Origin: Acytostelium subglobosum LB1
Lineage: Eukaryota > Evosea > Eumycetozoa > Acytosteliales > Acytosteliaceae
NCBI RefSeq assembly: GCF_000787575.1
Contig: NW_012236529.1
Location: forward strand, 930,001 to 994,000
Direction of reading: 5' to 3'
Length of the DNA stretch: 64,000 nt
Part shown: one piece after another, positions 21,060-31,419 of the stretch
Layout: each line of letters starts with the position of its first letter
Position numbering within the stretch: the stretch's first letter is position 1
Notes under the pieces: model-generated
Databases searched by the model: none
What the model was told of the DNA's origin: nothing
Seen by the model: only the letters and a program-made list of their open reading frames with translations
Translations under genes and position numbers: made by a program

Positions 21060-22523
21060 GATTGATTGTATAGGATATATATATATATATATAATAGAGT
21101 ATTGATTGTTTGTTTGATAGATTGATTGACAAAGCAGTCAAGTTGAAAGTGTTATTCGGTCGAATCGACCAATTCATTAGAAAAATTCAAAACCATAATA
21201 CTTATTTGTCATCAATTTATTTATTTCATCACCTACTGATTATACTATTCTATATAACTACACTTAGAAATATAATACTTTCAAAGATACTCTCCATTAC
21301 AATGACATCCTGATCAGGACGAGACCTATTTTCAATAGAAAGACCAACTATGAACTTCTTCACAGATCTTGGAGTGCCTCAAAATTCCATCCTAGGTTTC
21401 AAACATCCAATCGAAGATAACCCCTACTTTGAACATCCAGTGATCCCGGGTGTGCACCTCCTCCTGTGGCGCCTTCTCCATAAGTGCTACAACTTCCTTT
21501 GGGGGTACCAATACTTATTCCAGGAGGTCCTAGAGGTGTCCTCTCACTCAGCCGAATCAAGAAACTATTGATATTGACCTGATTGATCACAGGAACATGA
21601 TAGAGAAAAATGAAAACTTCAACTTCTATTAATAATAAGATAGAAAATACATACACAAAGTGGACAGTAATTAAAATTCAATATTGATATACTAATATTA
21701 TAGGAAGGATTGAAATAATTGTGAATAATATTACTTGATTATAGATTGTAGTCTTATAAGTATTTGTAACTACAAGAGAAAGGAGAATATCATATTCGTC
21801 AGAAGACGTGTGGAGTAATGTGGCGCGAGAAGTTGTCGTTTAGGGTGATAAGTTGGACTACATAAATTCAAACAAATAATAACATATTTATTTATATAAT
21901 GATCGTCATCTCGGACATAAGGAATAACTAGTCCTTTATCATCCAGTGACTATAAAATGATCAAATATTTATCGTTATTGATATCATCATATCAAATACT
22001 TTAATCTAAAATCAATTAATCAATGTTGTACTGTAAGTATCCTAAATAAATCAAATCCATTTATTATTATTTAGCATCACTTTCCATCTCTGGAAACAAC
22101 ATCTCTGGAAAGAACCTTCTTCAGCCTATTAATTGAAATGGAGGATCAAACTCAATTAAAACACATAATAGTACATTGATTGGTGATTTAAAAGGAGGAA
22201 GTAATCCTTTACAATCCTTGTTAGCGACCTTGTCCCCCAACAAAGGACATTGTCCATAATATCTCATTTAACTATCATATCAGATATTCCTTTCTTGTTC
22301 ACAATAAAGAACTGGACTAGACCCTGTTAATGCTAACGTTAAAGTTCGCACTTAAATGTGTAACATCTAAATTACTATTTGATGAGATCATTCTTATCTT
22401 TGACTGAACTGGCAAATATTCAAAAAGCGAAAGACCACTTTTGTCAACTTCATTCTTGTCTATCAATCAATCAATCATTCATTATTACAATACATACAAA
22501 TATAACGAACAATAATAATAATA
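21060..22523. other. Gene-poor AT-rich region
   Basis: About 1.46 kb between mS25 (minus) and the SYF1 gene (plus). A slightly GC-richer island at about 21330-21570 has short open frames on both strands but no domain or clear splice sites. Polyadenylation-like AATAAA and a CAAT run precede the SYF1 start. I see no gene. Confidence 0.5.
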
Positions 22524-25463
22524 ATGCCTTCAGAGTTGGTTGATACTGCATTGCGAGATAATAATAATAATAATGAAGTGATGATGTTTATTGATGATGG
22601 TGATGACACGAACCAACCTCTTCCAACAGCAGACCCAGAGGATGAAGCATATGAGGAGGATTGCAAGCGTAACCCATTGGTCGTATCATGTTGGTTGCGA
22701 TATTTAGACTTCAAGAAAGAGTCTCTACAGAGAGTTAGAAACGATATCTATGAGAGAGCATTGAAGCAAGTGCCTCGATCTTACAAGCTTTGGCACAGGT
22801 ATCTCCACGAACTAGTTGTCAACGCTCGAGGAAGATGCATCATCGATCCCGTCTACGAACAAGTAAACAAAGCATTCGAGCGATCACTTGTATTCCTAGA
22901 TAAGGTATGTTCACTCATTCAATCATCTCTCTTTGCTTGATCAATCAAGTTGTATGTCGTACTAATCAATCACGTGATGATGATGTAGATGCCTAGGATA
23001 TGGATCGAATACTGCCAGTTCTTGATGGCACAGTCAAGGATTACACAGACAAGGAGGACATTTGATCGTGCTCTGCGTGCACTGCCGATCACTCAACATG
23101 ATCGCATTTGGGACCTCTACATCGAGTTTGTAATGTCCACTGGTATCAAAGAGACATCGATCCGCGTGTACAAACGTTATCTAAAGGTATGTAATGCGTC
23201 GTGTCCGTCGCGTATGTGGCCACATTATGTCCTAACTCCCGCTCGCCCGCCACCGATCATACAGCTCGATCACTCAAAGCTTGAAGACTACATCGATTAC
23301 TTGTTAAAGATCAATGCATGGAAGGAGGCTGCTGAACAGATACTCATTATGTTGAATCGTGAACGATTCGTTTCGTACAAGGGCAAGACTAGACATCAGT
23401 TGTGGCTCGAGTTGTGTTACATATTGGCGCAGCATCCACATGAGACAAGCGATACGATGGATGCCGATGCGATTATACGCGCCGGTATCACTCAGTTCAA
23501 GGATCAAGCAGGCAAGCTGTGGTCATCACTGGCCGACTACTACGTTCAACTTGCGCAGTTTGACAAGGCACGTGACATCTACGAGGAGGCGCTCAACACA
23601 GTGTCAACGGCACGCGACTTTAGCACCGTGTGGGAAGGCTACACATCGTTCGAGGACAGTCTGCTGATCGCCTCGCAGGCCATCGTCGACGAGGCCACCG
23701 CCAGTGGCGAGGACGCGAGCGACGCCGTGCTGGACTTTGAGATGGCGCTGGCGCGCTACGAGAGTCTAATCGAGCGCCAGCCACTGTTGCTGAGCTCGGT
23801 TCTACTGCGTCAGAACCCGCATAACGTGCAGGAGTGGCACAAGCGTGTGCGTCTCTACTCTGGCAAGCCCAAGATGATCGTACAGACATTTGCTAGTGCG
23901 GTCGAGACGGTGGACCCACAGCAGGCCAAGGGCAAGCCCTATACATTGTGGGCCGCCTTTGCCCAGTATTACGAGTCGCACAATCATCTGGATCAGGCGC
24001 GCAAGATCTTTGAGAAGGGATGCAAGGTGGCATATAAGACGATCGACGACCTCGCCTCTCTGTACTGCGAGTTTGCCGAGATGGAGCTGCGACACAAGCA
24101 GTATGCACGAGCACTCGACATCCTCAAGCGCGCCACAATCTCCCCGCGCCGCCCAACACACATCCCCGACACCGAGCCCGTTCAGAAGCGTCTGTGGAAG
24201 TCGCTCAAGCTGTGGACTCTCTACGCCGACCTGGAGGAGTCGTTCGGCACATTCCTCAACACCAAGTCCATCTACGACAAGATGCTGCAGCTCAAGATCG
24301 TCACGCCCCAAGTCGTGCTCAACTATGCCGACCTCCTCGAGGAGCACAAGCACTTTGAGGATGCCTTCAAGGCCTATGAGCAGGGCATTGCGCTGTTCCC
24401 CTTCCCGCACGTGCAAGACCTGTGGGTGACCTACATCACCAAGTTCATCAACCGCTACGGAGGCGCCAAGTTGGAGCGCGCGCGTGACCTGTTCAAGCAG
24501 GTGCTGAGCAAGGTTCCGCCCAAGGACTCCAAGGTATTCTACCTGATGTACGCCAACATGGAGGAGCAGTTTGGATTGGCGCGTCACTCGATGGACGTGT
24601 ACGACCGCGCCACAAAGAACGTCGCAGAAGAAGACCGCTACAACATGTATCTACTGTACATCAATCGCACGACCGAGTTCTTTGGCATCACCAAGACGCG
24701 CGAGATCTATACGCGCGCCATCGAGACACTCAAAGAGGACAAGGCTCGCGACATGTGCATGCGCTTTGCCGAGATGGAGAGGAAGCATGGCGAGATCGAC
24801 CGTGCGCGCTCAATCTACGTGCACGGCGGACAGTTCACCGACCCGACTACCGCGCCACAATACTGGCGCGCCTGGAACGACTTTGAGAAGCATCATGGAA
24901 ATGAGGAGACGTTCCGCGAGATGCTCAGAATCAAGCGATCAGTGATCGCTCAGTACAATCAGCTGAACATCACAAACATCGAGATGATGAACCAGGCTCA
25001 GAAAGATGAGATGGCCGCCAAGATCAAACAACAGAATCAAATGGCAGAGTTGGAGAGGAAGGCAATGCAACAGCAACAGTTGCAGGCACCACCGGCATCA
25101 AACCAGCAACATCAACAACAGGCACCGGCTCGACCACAACAGGTCCAACAACAAGCACCACCCGTCAAGAACACCGACGAGATCGATATAGATGATGATG
25201 ATGATGAGGATGACCATGATGAGGACGAGGACGAACAGGACGGAAACAACAAGCCAAAATCATCAAAGTGTAAGATTGACTATTTAATTAATTAGATTAT
25301 TATTGTGGATTGGGCTGGGCGATGATGATCATTCGCCTGAGCAAATTATCTAGCCGAAGTCTTCAGACAAATCATACTAACCTTTTAACAATTTCATTAA
25401 TCAGCATTCCAAATAGAAGAGAGACAGATACCATCAACATTGTTCGCATCCAATGTCAAATAA
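22524..25463 (+). CDS. xab2: Pre-mRNA splicing factor SYF1/XAB2 (HAT-repeat protein)
   Basis: Four exons, 22524-22904, 22989-23186, 23265-25269 and 25405-25463, give 880 residues, close to human XAB2 (855) and yeast Syf1. The intron at 23187-23264 is 78 bases and has no in-frame stop, so it could be mistaken for coding. Removing it restores RVYKRYLKLDHSKLEDYIDY, a normal HAT-repeat junction. HAT repeats run from about residue 50 to 780, for example NPLVVSCWLRYLDFKKE, SYKLWHRYLHELV, RIWIEYCQFLMAQ and KLWTLYADLEESFG. The C-terminus is Gln/Pro-rich, then acidic Asp/Glu. A short last exon adds SFQIEERQIPSTLFASNVK. The protein is a scaffold of the Prp19-associated complex in the spliceosome and, in animals, of transcription-coupled repair. 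Confidence 0.93.
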
Positions 25464-26460
25464 AGTGACGTGGACTGGCTTATTTGTACACTTTAGTAAC
25501 AACCAACAACCACAGAAGCAACACTATTCAATCAATCGATCATTCAGACCTTAAAGAGAGTGATCCAATACTTACACATACAAACACACATACGGACAGA
25601 CAGACATCATAATAGGAATGATCATTGGCGGCACGATGATCATTATATCATACCACTCAATCAATCAATCTATATCACACATACGACTAACTCAAACTCA
25701 AACACAACCACCTCTAAAATTATATCCAGAAGAAGCAGGATGGGAGTATATGATACAAGGTACGGTCATTCGATCATATAGATATTAGATTTATAAGTAA
25801 TGTTGTTGGGCTGCTATGGCAGTTGGATTGATTATTATTAGATTATAGTATCACTCACTAACTCATCACTCACTCTCACTATCGCTCTATACCTTACAAC
25901 AACAACAACAACAACAACACTTATTGTGATCACAACATGAATGTGGAAAGAGAGTGAGTGGTTTGTGGAAGGAAGACCAGGCGATGATCATTTTAAAGTA
26001 TTGATTGATTGATTGATTGATTAACGCCCATTCCGACATGTAGGCGATGTAGTTGTCAGCTGACACACCAATCAATCAAACACACACATTTAATCACCCA
26101 TCAACCAATCACTTTCGGCTCTTACACCCTCACACAAACACACAACACACTTCCAAAGATTTGTTCATCGATGTCCCCAACCATCAATCATACATTCACT
26201 CTTCCACCTCTATTGGGAACCCCTTTACGTCTGTCTACATATTTGTTTGGCCAACCGGCCATCCAATAATGGATAATTGACCAAGAGGCATATGCGAGCC
26301 ATTTATCAATCAATCAATCAATCAATCCAGGTGCACTGGATTACTACTAAATAGTCAACATCCATTCAATCATCAACTTCACCTTCATTCAAATACTATA
26401 TTAATTATTATTAATCTTATTAATAATAATCCATTCTTCAATCAATCAATCAATCAAACA
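25464..26460. other. Intergenic spacer
   Basis: About 1 kb with CAA and CAAT simple repeats (near 25660, 25895 and 26310), ending in a CAAT-rich 5' leader directly before the reductase start. Short open frames on both strands are low-complexity. No gene supported. Confidence 0.6.
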
Positions 26461-29400
26461 ATGTCCACAACAACAAACATTGAAGTCAAATGTGTAGGTT
26501 GTGTCCACCCCTTCAATGAGGGTGAGGCCAGGTACGTCTGTACCGAGTGTAAAGGCTTACAACTGTGTCCACCCTGTTGGCGCAAGGATGTTGAGTTCCA
26601 CTCCAACCCACCACTTGACCGCTCATGCCTCATCCAGAACTGTCCATTCATCTACAAACATACGGACAGTGCCCAAGTACCCCATCAATTCACTCTTGAG
26701 ACCAGTAAGTCACCTCCACAATAATCATCACCATCTTATTAACATTATCTTGTTGTTCACAGAGTCTCAGAGCACATTGTTGGCCACCAACAAGGGCGCA
26801 ACTACCTATGATACTTTTAGGACTGTGTTTGAGGTGTATAGGGATAGGCCATGTCTTGGAACAAGGAAACAAGTTACCAAGTCAACAGCCCATCCCTTTG
26901 GTCTAGGTGAATACCAATGGCAGACATACTTTGACCTTCGTCAAAAGTCCGAATGGCTTGGCAATGCACTGGCGCGTCTCCTGCCCACTGTATGTACTTC
27001 ACTCTATGATTGATATCCACTCAATCACTCACTCACTCACTCATTCAATCATTCAATCAATCAATCAGCGATCATTCGTTGGAATATGTTCCAACAATTG
27101 CCTGGAATGGTATTATGCAGACTTTGCTTGTCTCTGGTTTGGAATGAGAGTTATACCCTATCATCATCAATTGAGTATGTTGTTTGATCGATCAATCAAT
27201 CATGAGGTGGAATACTAATATCCCAAACAATCATAGATGTTAACTCCATGTCAGAGTTGTTGAATAACTCAGAGACTTCATGCATGGTCATTTCAAAGAC
27301 AGCCATGCCAACACTTGTACAGATACTTGAGAGTGGTAGATATACCAAACTCAAAGTTATAGTCCACATCGAGAATGATTATGATAGGAAACTACGTCTT
27401 CGTTTGCCATCAAACATCCAGTTCAGACTATTCTCCAAGATGTTGGATTGTGGTCGTAGATCAAGACCATTACCTCACAATCCACTAAAGTCTGATGATA
27501 TCATGGCACTGAGTAAGTGATCCAGTGATTCAGGAATCATTCCACCCCACCCCTATACACCTCCACTAACTTCCAATCCAACAATATAGCATACTCAAGT
27601 GGAAGCACTGGATTACCAAAGGGAGTGATATCAAGGGATCGAGAGAATAACAACTTTGTGGCAGAGTCAAAGAATGATTATCCTTATGTTGTGTTGAGTT
27701 ACTCGACGATGGCACATGCTCAGAGGAGGTTCGATCACAAGAATCTGTACAGTGGTGGCAGGATTGGATTGTTCTCAGGCAACATGGAGACATTGTTTGA
27801 TGACCTTCGCGAACTACGTCCACACAGCTTCTGGGGCGTACCAAGAGTGTTCAACATCATCTTCTCACAGTACCAGCGAGAGTTGGAGGACTACCGTCTG
27901 GAGCATCCACAGTTGGAGCTTGAGCAATGCCAGACCGCCATGGTCCACAAGTTCAAGACGGTCCTGGGCGACCGTGTCTCTCAGATCGTCACTGGATCAG
28001 CACCACTTCGCGACGACACCATGGCATTCATGAAGCAGTGCTGGACTGGCGTACCCATCTTGGTGACATACGGCAGCACCGAATCACTTATAGTCAGTGT
28101 CAATGGTAATGTGTTGCCAAATGTGGAGTATAGGATTGAGACATGCAAGGAGCTTGGATACTCGGTGGATGATCAACCAAATCCTCGTGGTCAATTGATG
28201 GTGCGCTCGCCATCAATCAGCAGTGGATACTACCGCAATGATGAGGCTGGTAAGAAGGCCTTTGTCGATGGATGGTATGTCACTGGTGACATTATCGAAG
28301 AGTTGGCACCAAGGAAGATCAAGATCATCGATCGAATGAAGAATGCATTCAAGTTGAGCAATGGAGAGTTTGTTGTGTAAGTTTGTCCAACTCATTCAAT
28401 CAAACAATCAATCAATCACATACTGACTCGTGCCATTCACCCATTCATCAGCCCTGAACCATTGGAGAACATGTTCTACGCATCACCAATGATTGAGAAC
28501 ATCTTCATTTATGGTGATACCAATGTGTCATTCCTTGTGGCAGTGGTTGTACCAAAGAGAGTTGTGTTGGAAAAGTACGGCTCCAACATGTCAAGCAGCA
28601 TGATCAAACGTCTAATAATGCGTGAGATTGATAGGATATCAAAGGAGAACAAGGTATGTCCAAAAGGAATGATCCCATTCACATCTTGTACTCACTCACT
28701 CACTCAAACAATCAATCATTCAAACATAGTTATCCAACTATGAGACACCAAAGATTATCAGTATATCTGAGAAGGCATGGACAGTGGAGAATGGAATGAT
28801 CAATGGTACTGGAAAGTACGTCCGCAATGAGATATTCAATCATTACAAGAATGATATATTGGAGATGTATGAAGTTATTGATTCAATTCAAGATGGATTG
28901 CGTAACAACTCTGGTAGCAAGTCATGTGAACAAGTGCTTGAGACCTACCTCAAGATGGTACTTGGTCTGGACCTTGACCAACTTGGTGATGATGACCTCG
29001 AAGGTATCTCCTTCACTCAGATTGGTGGTGATTCCATCGGTGCCGTCAAGTTATCCAACTTGTTGAAGGGTATGTAATTTCACTGGGATAGTCTCATCAC
29101 TCACGATCGCTTATTGACATACCCAATCAATCAATCAAATAATCTAGAGTCCAACCCTGAGATCACTCCACAATTCATCCTCAACAAGAATATAAGTCTC
29201 AAACAGATATTCAATCGATTGAGACCCAATCAGACCAATGATGTCAAGCCTGCCAAGATTGATTGGAAGAGGGAGATGACATTGGATGCCTCGATAACAA
29301 CAAAGGGCAAGACTATCAAACCAATGAAGCAATCTGGAAACAATATTCTACTCACTGGATGTACTGGATTCCTTGGATCATTCCTACTCTATGATCTCCT

Positions 29401-30460
29401 AGTCAGCACTGGTTCAATGTGTGGCAACATCTATTGTCTCGTCCGTGGTCACAAGACTCTAGAGTCCGCAAAGCTTCACATTGTACGTCTACTACAATCG
29501 AAGCATATCCATCTCAGAGATCAACAGATCGAGAAGATCAACCCGGTACTGGGTGACCTCGAGTTGGATAACTTTGGTCTCAACCTTGGACAGATGAAGT
29601 ATCTGGCCAACAACATCGACATCATCCTACACAATGGTGCCATTGTCAATCTTATCAGTCCTTATGAGAACCTGCGACAGTCCAATGTACATGGTACAAC
29701 CGAGGTCCTACGTCTGGCATGCCTTGGACCCCAGATCATACGTGTGGCACATGTTTCAACAATAGGATGCTTTGCCAGACTCAACAGGTACATCACCGAT
29801 CTTGACCAGCCAAACATCAATGACATTGACACCATGTATGGATACCAACAGTCCAAACTTGTTGGTGAACAATTGATCCAGGAGGCACATGCACGAGGTA
29901 TCCCAACAATGATGTTCCGTCCATCTTCAATCTATGCTCATTCTGTCAGCGGTGTAGACAATGAGCATGACCTGATCAGACTGATCATCAGAGGTTTCAT
30001 CTACATGGGCGCCTACCCCTCGCTGGCCACCAACAACAAACTGAACTTGACACCAGTGGACTGGGTCTCATCATCAATCGCCCATCTTACACTGGCCAAT
30101 CAGTTATGGAGTGATGTAGCCAAGGATCGCACCTCCACCCCGATTTATCATCTGGCCAACCAACATTCAATCAGTGTTCAAGAGCTGTGTAGCTCGATCA
30201 ATGTCAATAATCAAGGTCAACAAATTTTGAAAGAGATATCAATGGAGGAGTGGACCAACAAGTTAGTGAGTCAGGCCAACAATCCTTTGAATCCATTCTC
30301 AAGGGTATTCCAATCTGGACAATATCCAGTCTTCATTAGATATGGATTCTGCATTCCTTTCACATTAACCGATCTTGCCAACATCAACAAGGGTCCATGT
30401 CCATTAGTTACCAGTAAGATGATCAATACAAATATCCATTTCATTAACAAGGGTAAATAA
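26461..30460 (+). CDS. Carboxylic-acid-reductase-like enzyme (adenylation, carrier, thioester reductase) with N-terminal ZZ-type zinc finger
   Basis: Eight exons, 26461-26704, 26763-26989, 27069-27174, 27237-27512, 27590-28376, 28452-28653, 28730-29069 and 29148-30460, keep frame and give 1164 residues, the usual size of a carboxylic acid reductase. Residues 11-47 form a ZZ-like finger: C11-x2-C14-x12-C27-x2-C30-x5-C36-x2-C39, then H47. The adenylation domain follows with YSSGSTGLPKGV, TGSAPLRDD, YGSTE, and GWYVTGDI near its end. The carrier domain has the phosphopantetheine site GGDSIGAVKL. The reductase domain has the NADPH-binding TGCTGFLGSFLL and the catalytic YGYQQSK. Such enzymes activate a carboxylic acid as AMP ester, load it on the carrier and release an aldehyde. 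Substrate cannot be read. The zinc finger is not part of the standard family and is discussed in the findings. Confidence 0.85.
27533..27543. repeat. Intronic palindrome GGAATCATTCC
   Basis: Perfect 5-bp inverted repeat with a single-base centre, 20 bases into intron 4 of the reductase gene. Introns 6 and 1-2 bases-off variants elsewhere in the same gene (for example near 28671) show degenerate forms. Confidence 0.75.
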
Positions 30461-30604
30461 ATAACATAATCACTTAAATTTCTTATCAACTACCCGAGGC
30501 CTTCTGGTGATGACACCAATAATTACATGGGAGATTATTTTTTGAAATTAAAAAAACATTTTTTTTAGAATAAAAGAGCAGATTTTGGGTATTCAGGACT
30601 CATC

Positions 30605-30678
30605 GCCTTTTTAGCTCAGTTGGTAGTAGCGTAAGACTGAAGATCTTAAGGTCGCTGGTTCGATCCCGGCAAAAGGCA
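30605..30678 (+). tRNA. tRNA-Phe (anticodon GAA)
   Basis: 74 bases fold as a cloverleaf. The acceptor stem is GCCTTTT with AAAAGGC plus discriminator A. The D arm includes AGCTCAGTTGG. The anticodon arm is TAAGA-CTGAAGA-TCTTA with GAA at its centre. The T arm is GCTGG-TTCGATC-CCGGC. The internal A box (TAGCTCAGTTGG) and B box (GGTTCGATCCC) are intact and no intron is present. A T run of 9 at about 30691-30699 should terminate RNA polymerase III. In dictyostelids tRNA genes are favoured insertion sites for TRE retrotransposons; none is visible within this spacer. Confidence 0.95.
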
Positions 30679-30787
30679 GATCCTTTTAACTTTTTTTTAA
30701 GGACTCGAAGAGGGAAAAAGAAGGCAATATCGGCCACCTCCCTGCGTCCATTGTGCTGATGGTTTATTCATTCTTGCTCAGTTCCAG

Positions 30788-31321
30788 TCATAGAACGAAG
30801 CAATCATTGTGGTGAAAGTCTGCCTTGCCATTTGGATGTGCCAGTGCCCAGTATGAGATTGTTCCGTTTGTCTCTTCGATCACTGCCGAGAGACCGACTG
30901 GACCACTCAATTGATCAGTTGGAGCATCGACAATCTTTGCAGTGACTGTGAGTGAGTCATTCGTATTACTCTGACTTGTTTCAATTGTTGGACTTGACTT
31001 CATTGGTGCATCTGTCATGCCTTCGCGGTAGTTTGTGAATGTGTATGCAGCCCAATCTCCTGAAGGTGCAAAGTTGAACTCGTGATAACCATTGATATCT
31101 TGTTGACCATGCTTTATGAATGCTTCAAAGCATGTATGTTGCCATAGTTGATCAAGCCTTGATGATGTCGTTGTAACTGGCAACAATATATCATTGATCT
31201 TACCTTTGATCACGTACTTGATTGTGATCAAATGATCGGTTCGATTGAACTCGCACTCAATTGATTGAACTGAATTGCATGTATAGTCTGGATGGCATTG
31301 TAGTCGTTTTATTTTGGTCAT
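30788..31321 (-). CDS. DOMON-like (MurB-associated type) domain protein
   Basis: Single exon. I start at the ATG at 31321 (MTKIKRLQCHPDY), giving 177 residues; the upstream in-frame extension lacks an ATG. The body matches a beta-sandwich family annotated in bacteria as DOMON-like type 9. Its hallmark blocks are DQLWQHTCFEAFIK, YHEFNFAPSGDWAAYTFTNYREG, and a C-terminal SYWALAHPNGKADFHHNDCF. No signal peptide is present, so a cytosolic location is likely. Binding of heme or sugar is known for relatives of the fold, but the function of this subgroup is unclear. Most relatives I know of are bacterial, so transfer is possible, though codon use does not stand out by eye. Confidence 0.7.
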   Translation of the reverse strand: MTKIKRLQCHPDYTCNSVQSIECEFNRTDHLITIKYVIKGKINDILLPVTTTSSRLDQLWQHTCFEAFIKHGQQDINGYHEFNFAPSGDWAAYTFTNYREGMTDAPMKSSPTIETSQSNTNDSLTVTAKIVDAPTDQLSGPVGLSAVIEETNGTISYWALAHPNGKADFHHNDCFVL

Positions 31322-31419
31322 TGTATTATCTGTACGATTGATCAATAATGATGATCATCTCACACTCAATCAAAATTCTGGCTGATCAATTTCCTAATTT
31401 GGAAACAAAGAGAGTTGAT

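Noticed and set aside
23802-24587. 261-codon open frame on the minus strand inside the SYF1 gene
   Set aside because: Antisense shadow of GC-rich HAT-repeat coding sequence. The Leu/Val/His composition has no domain.
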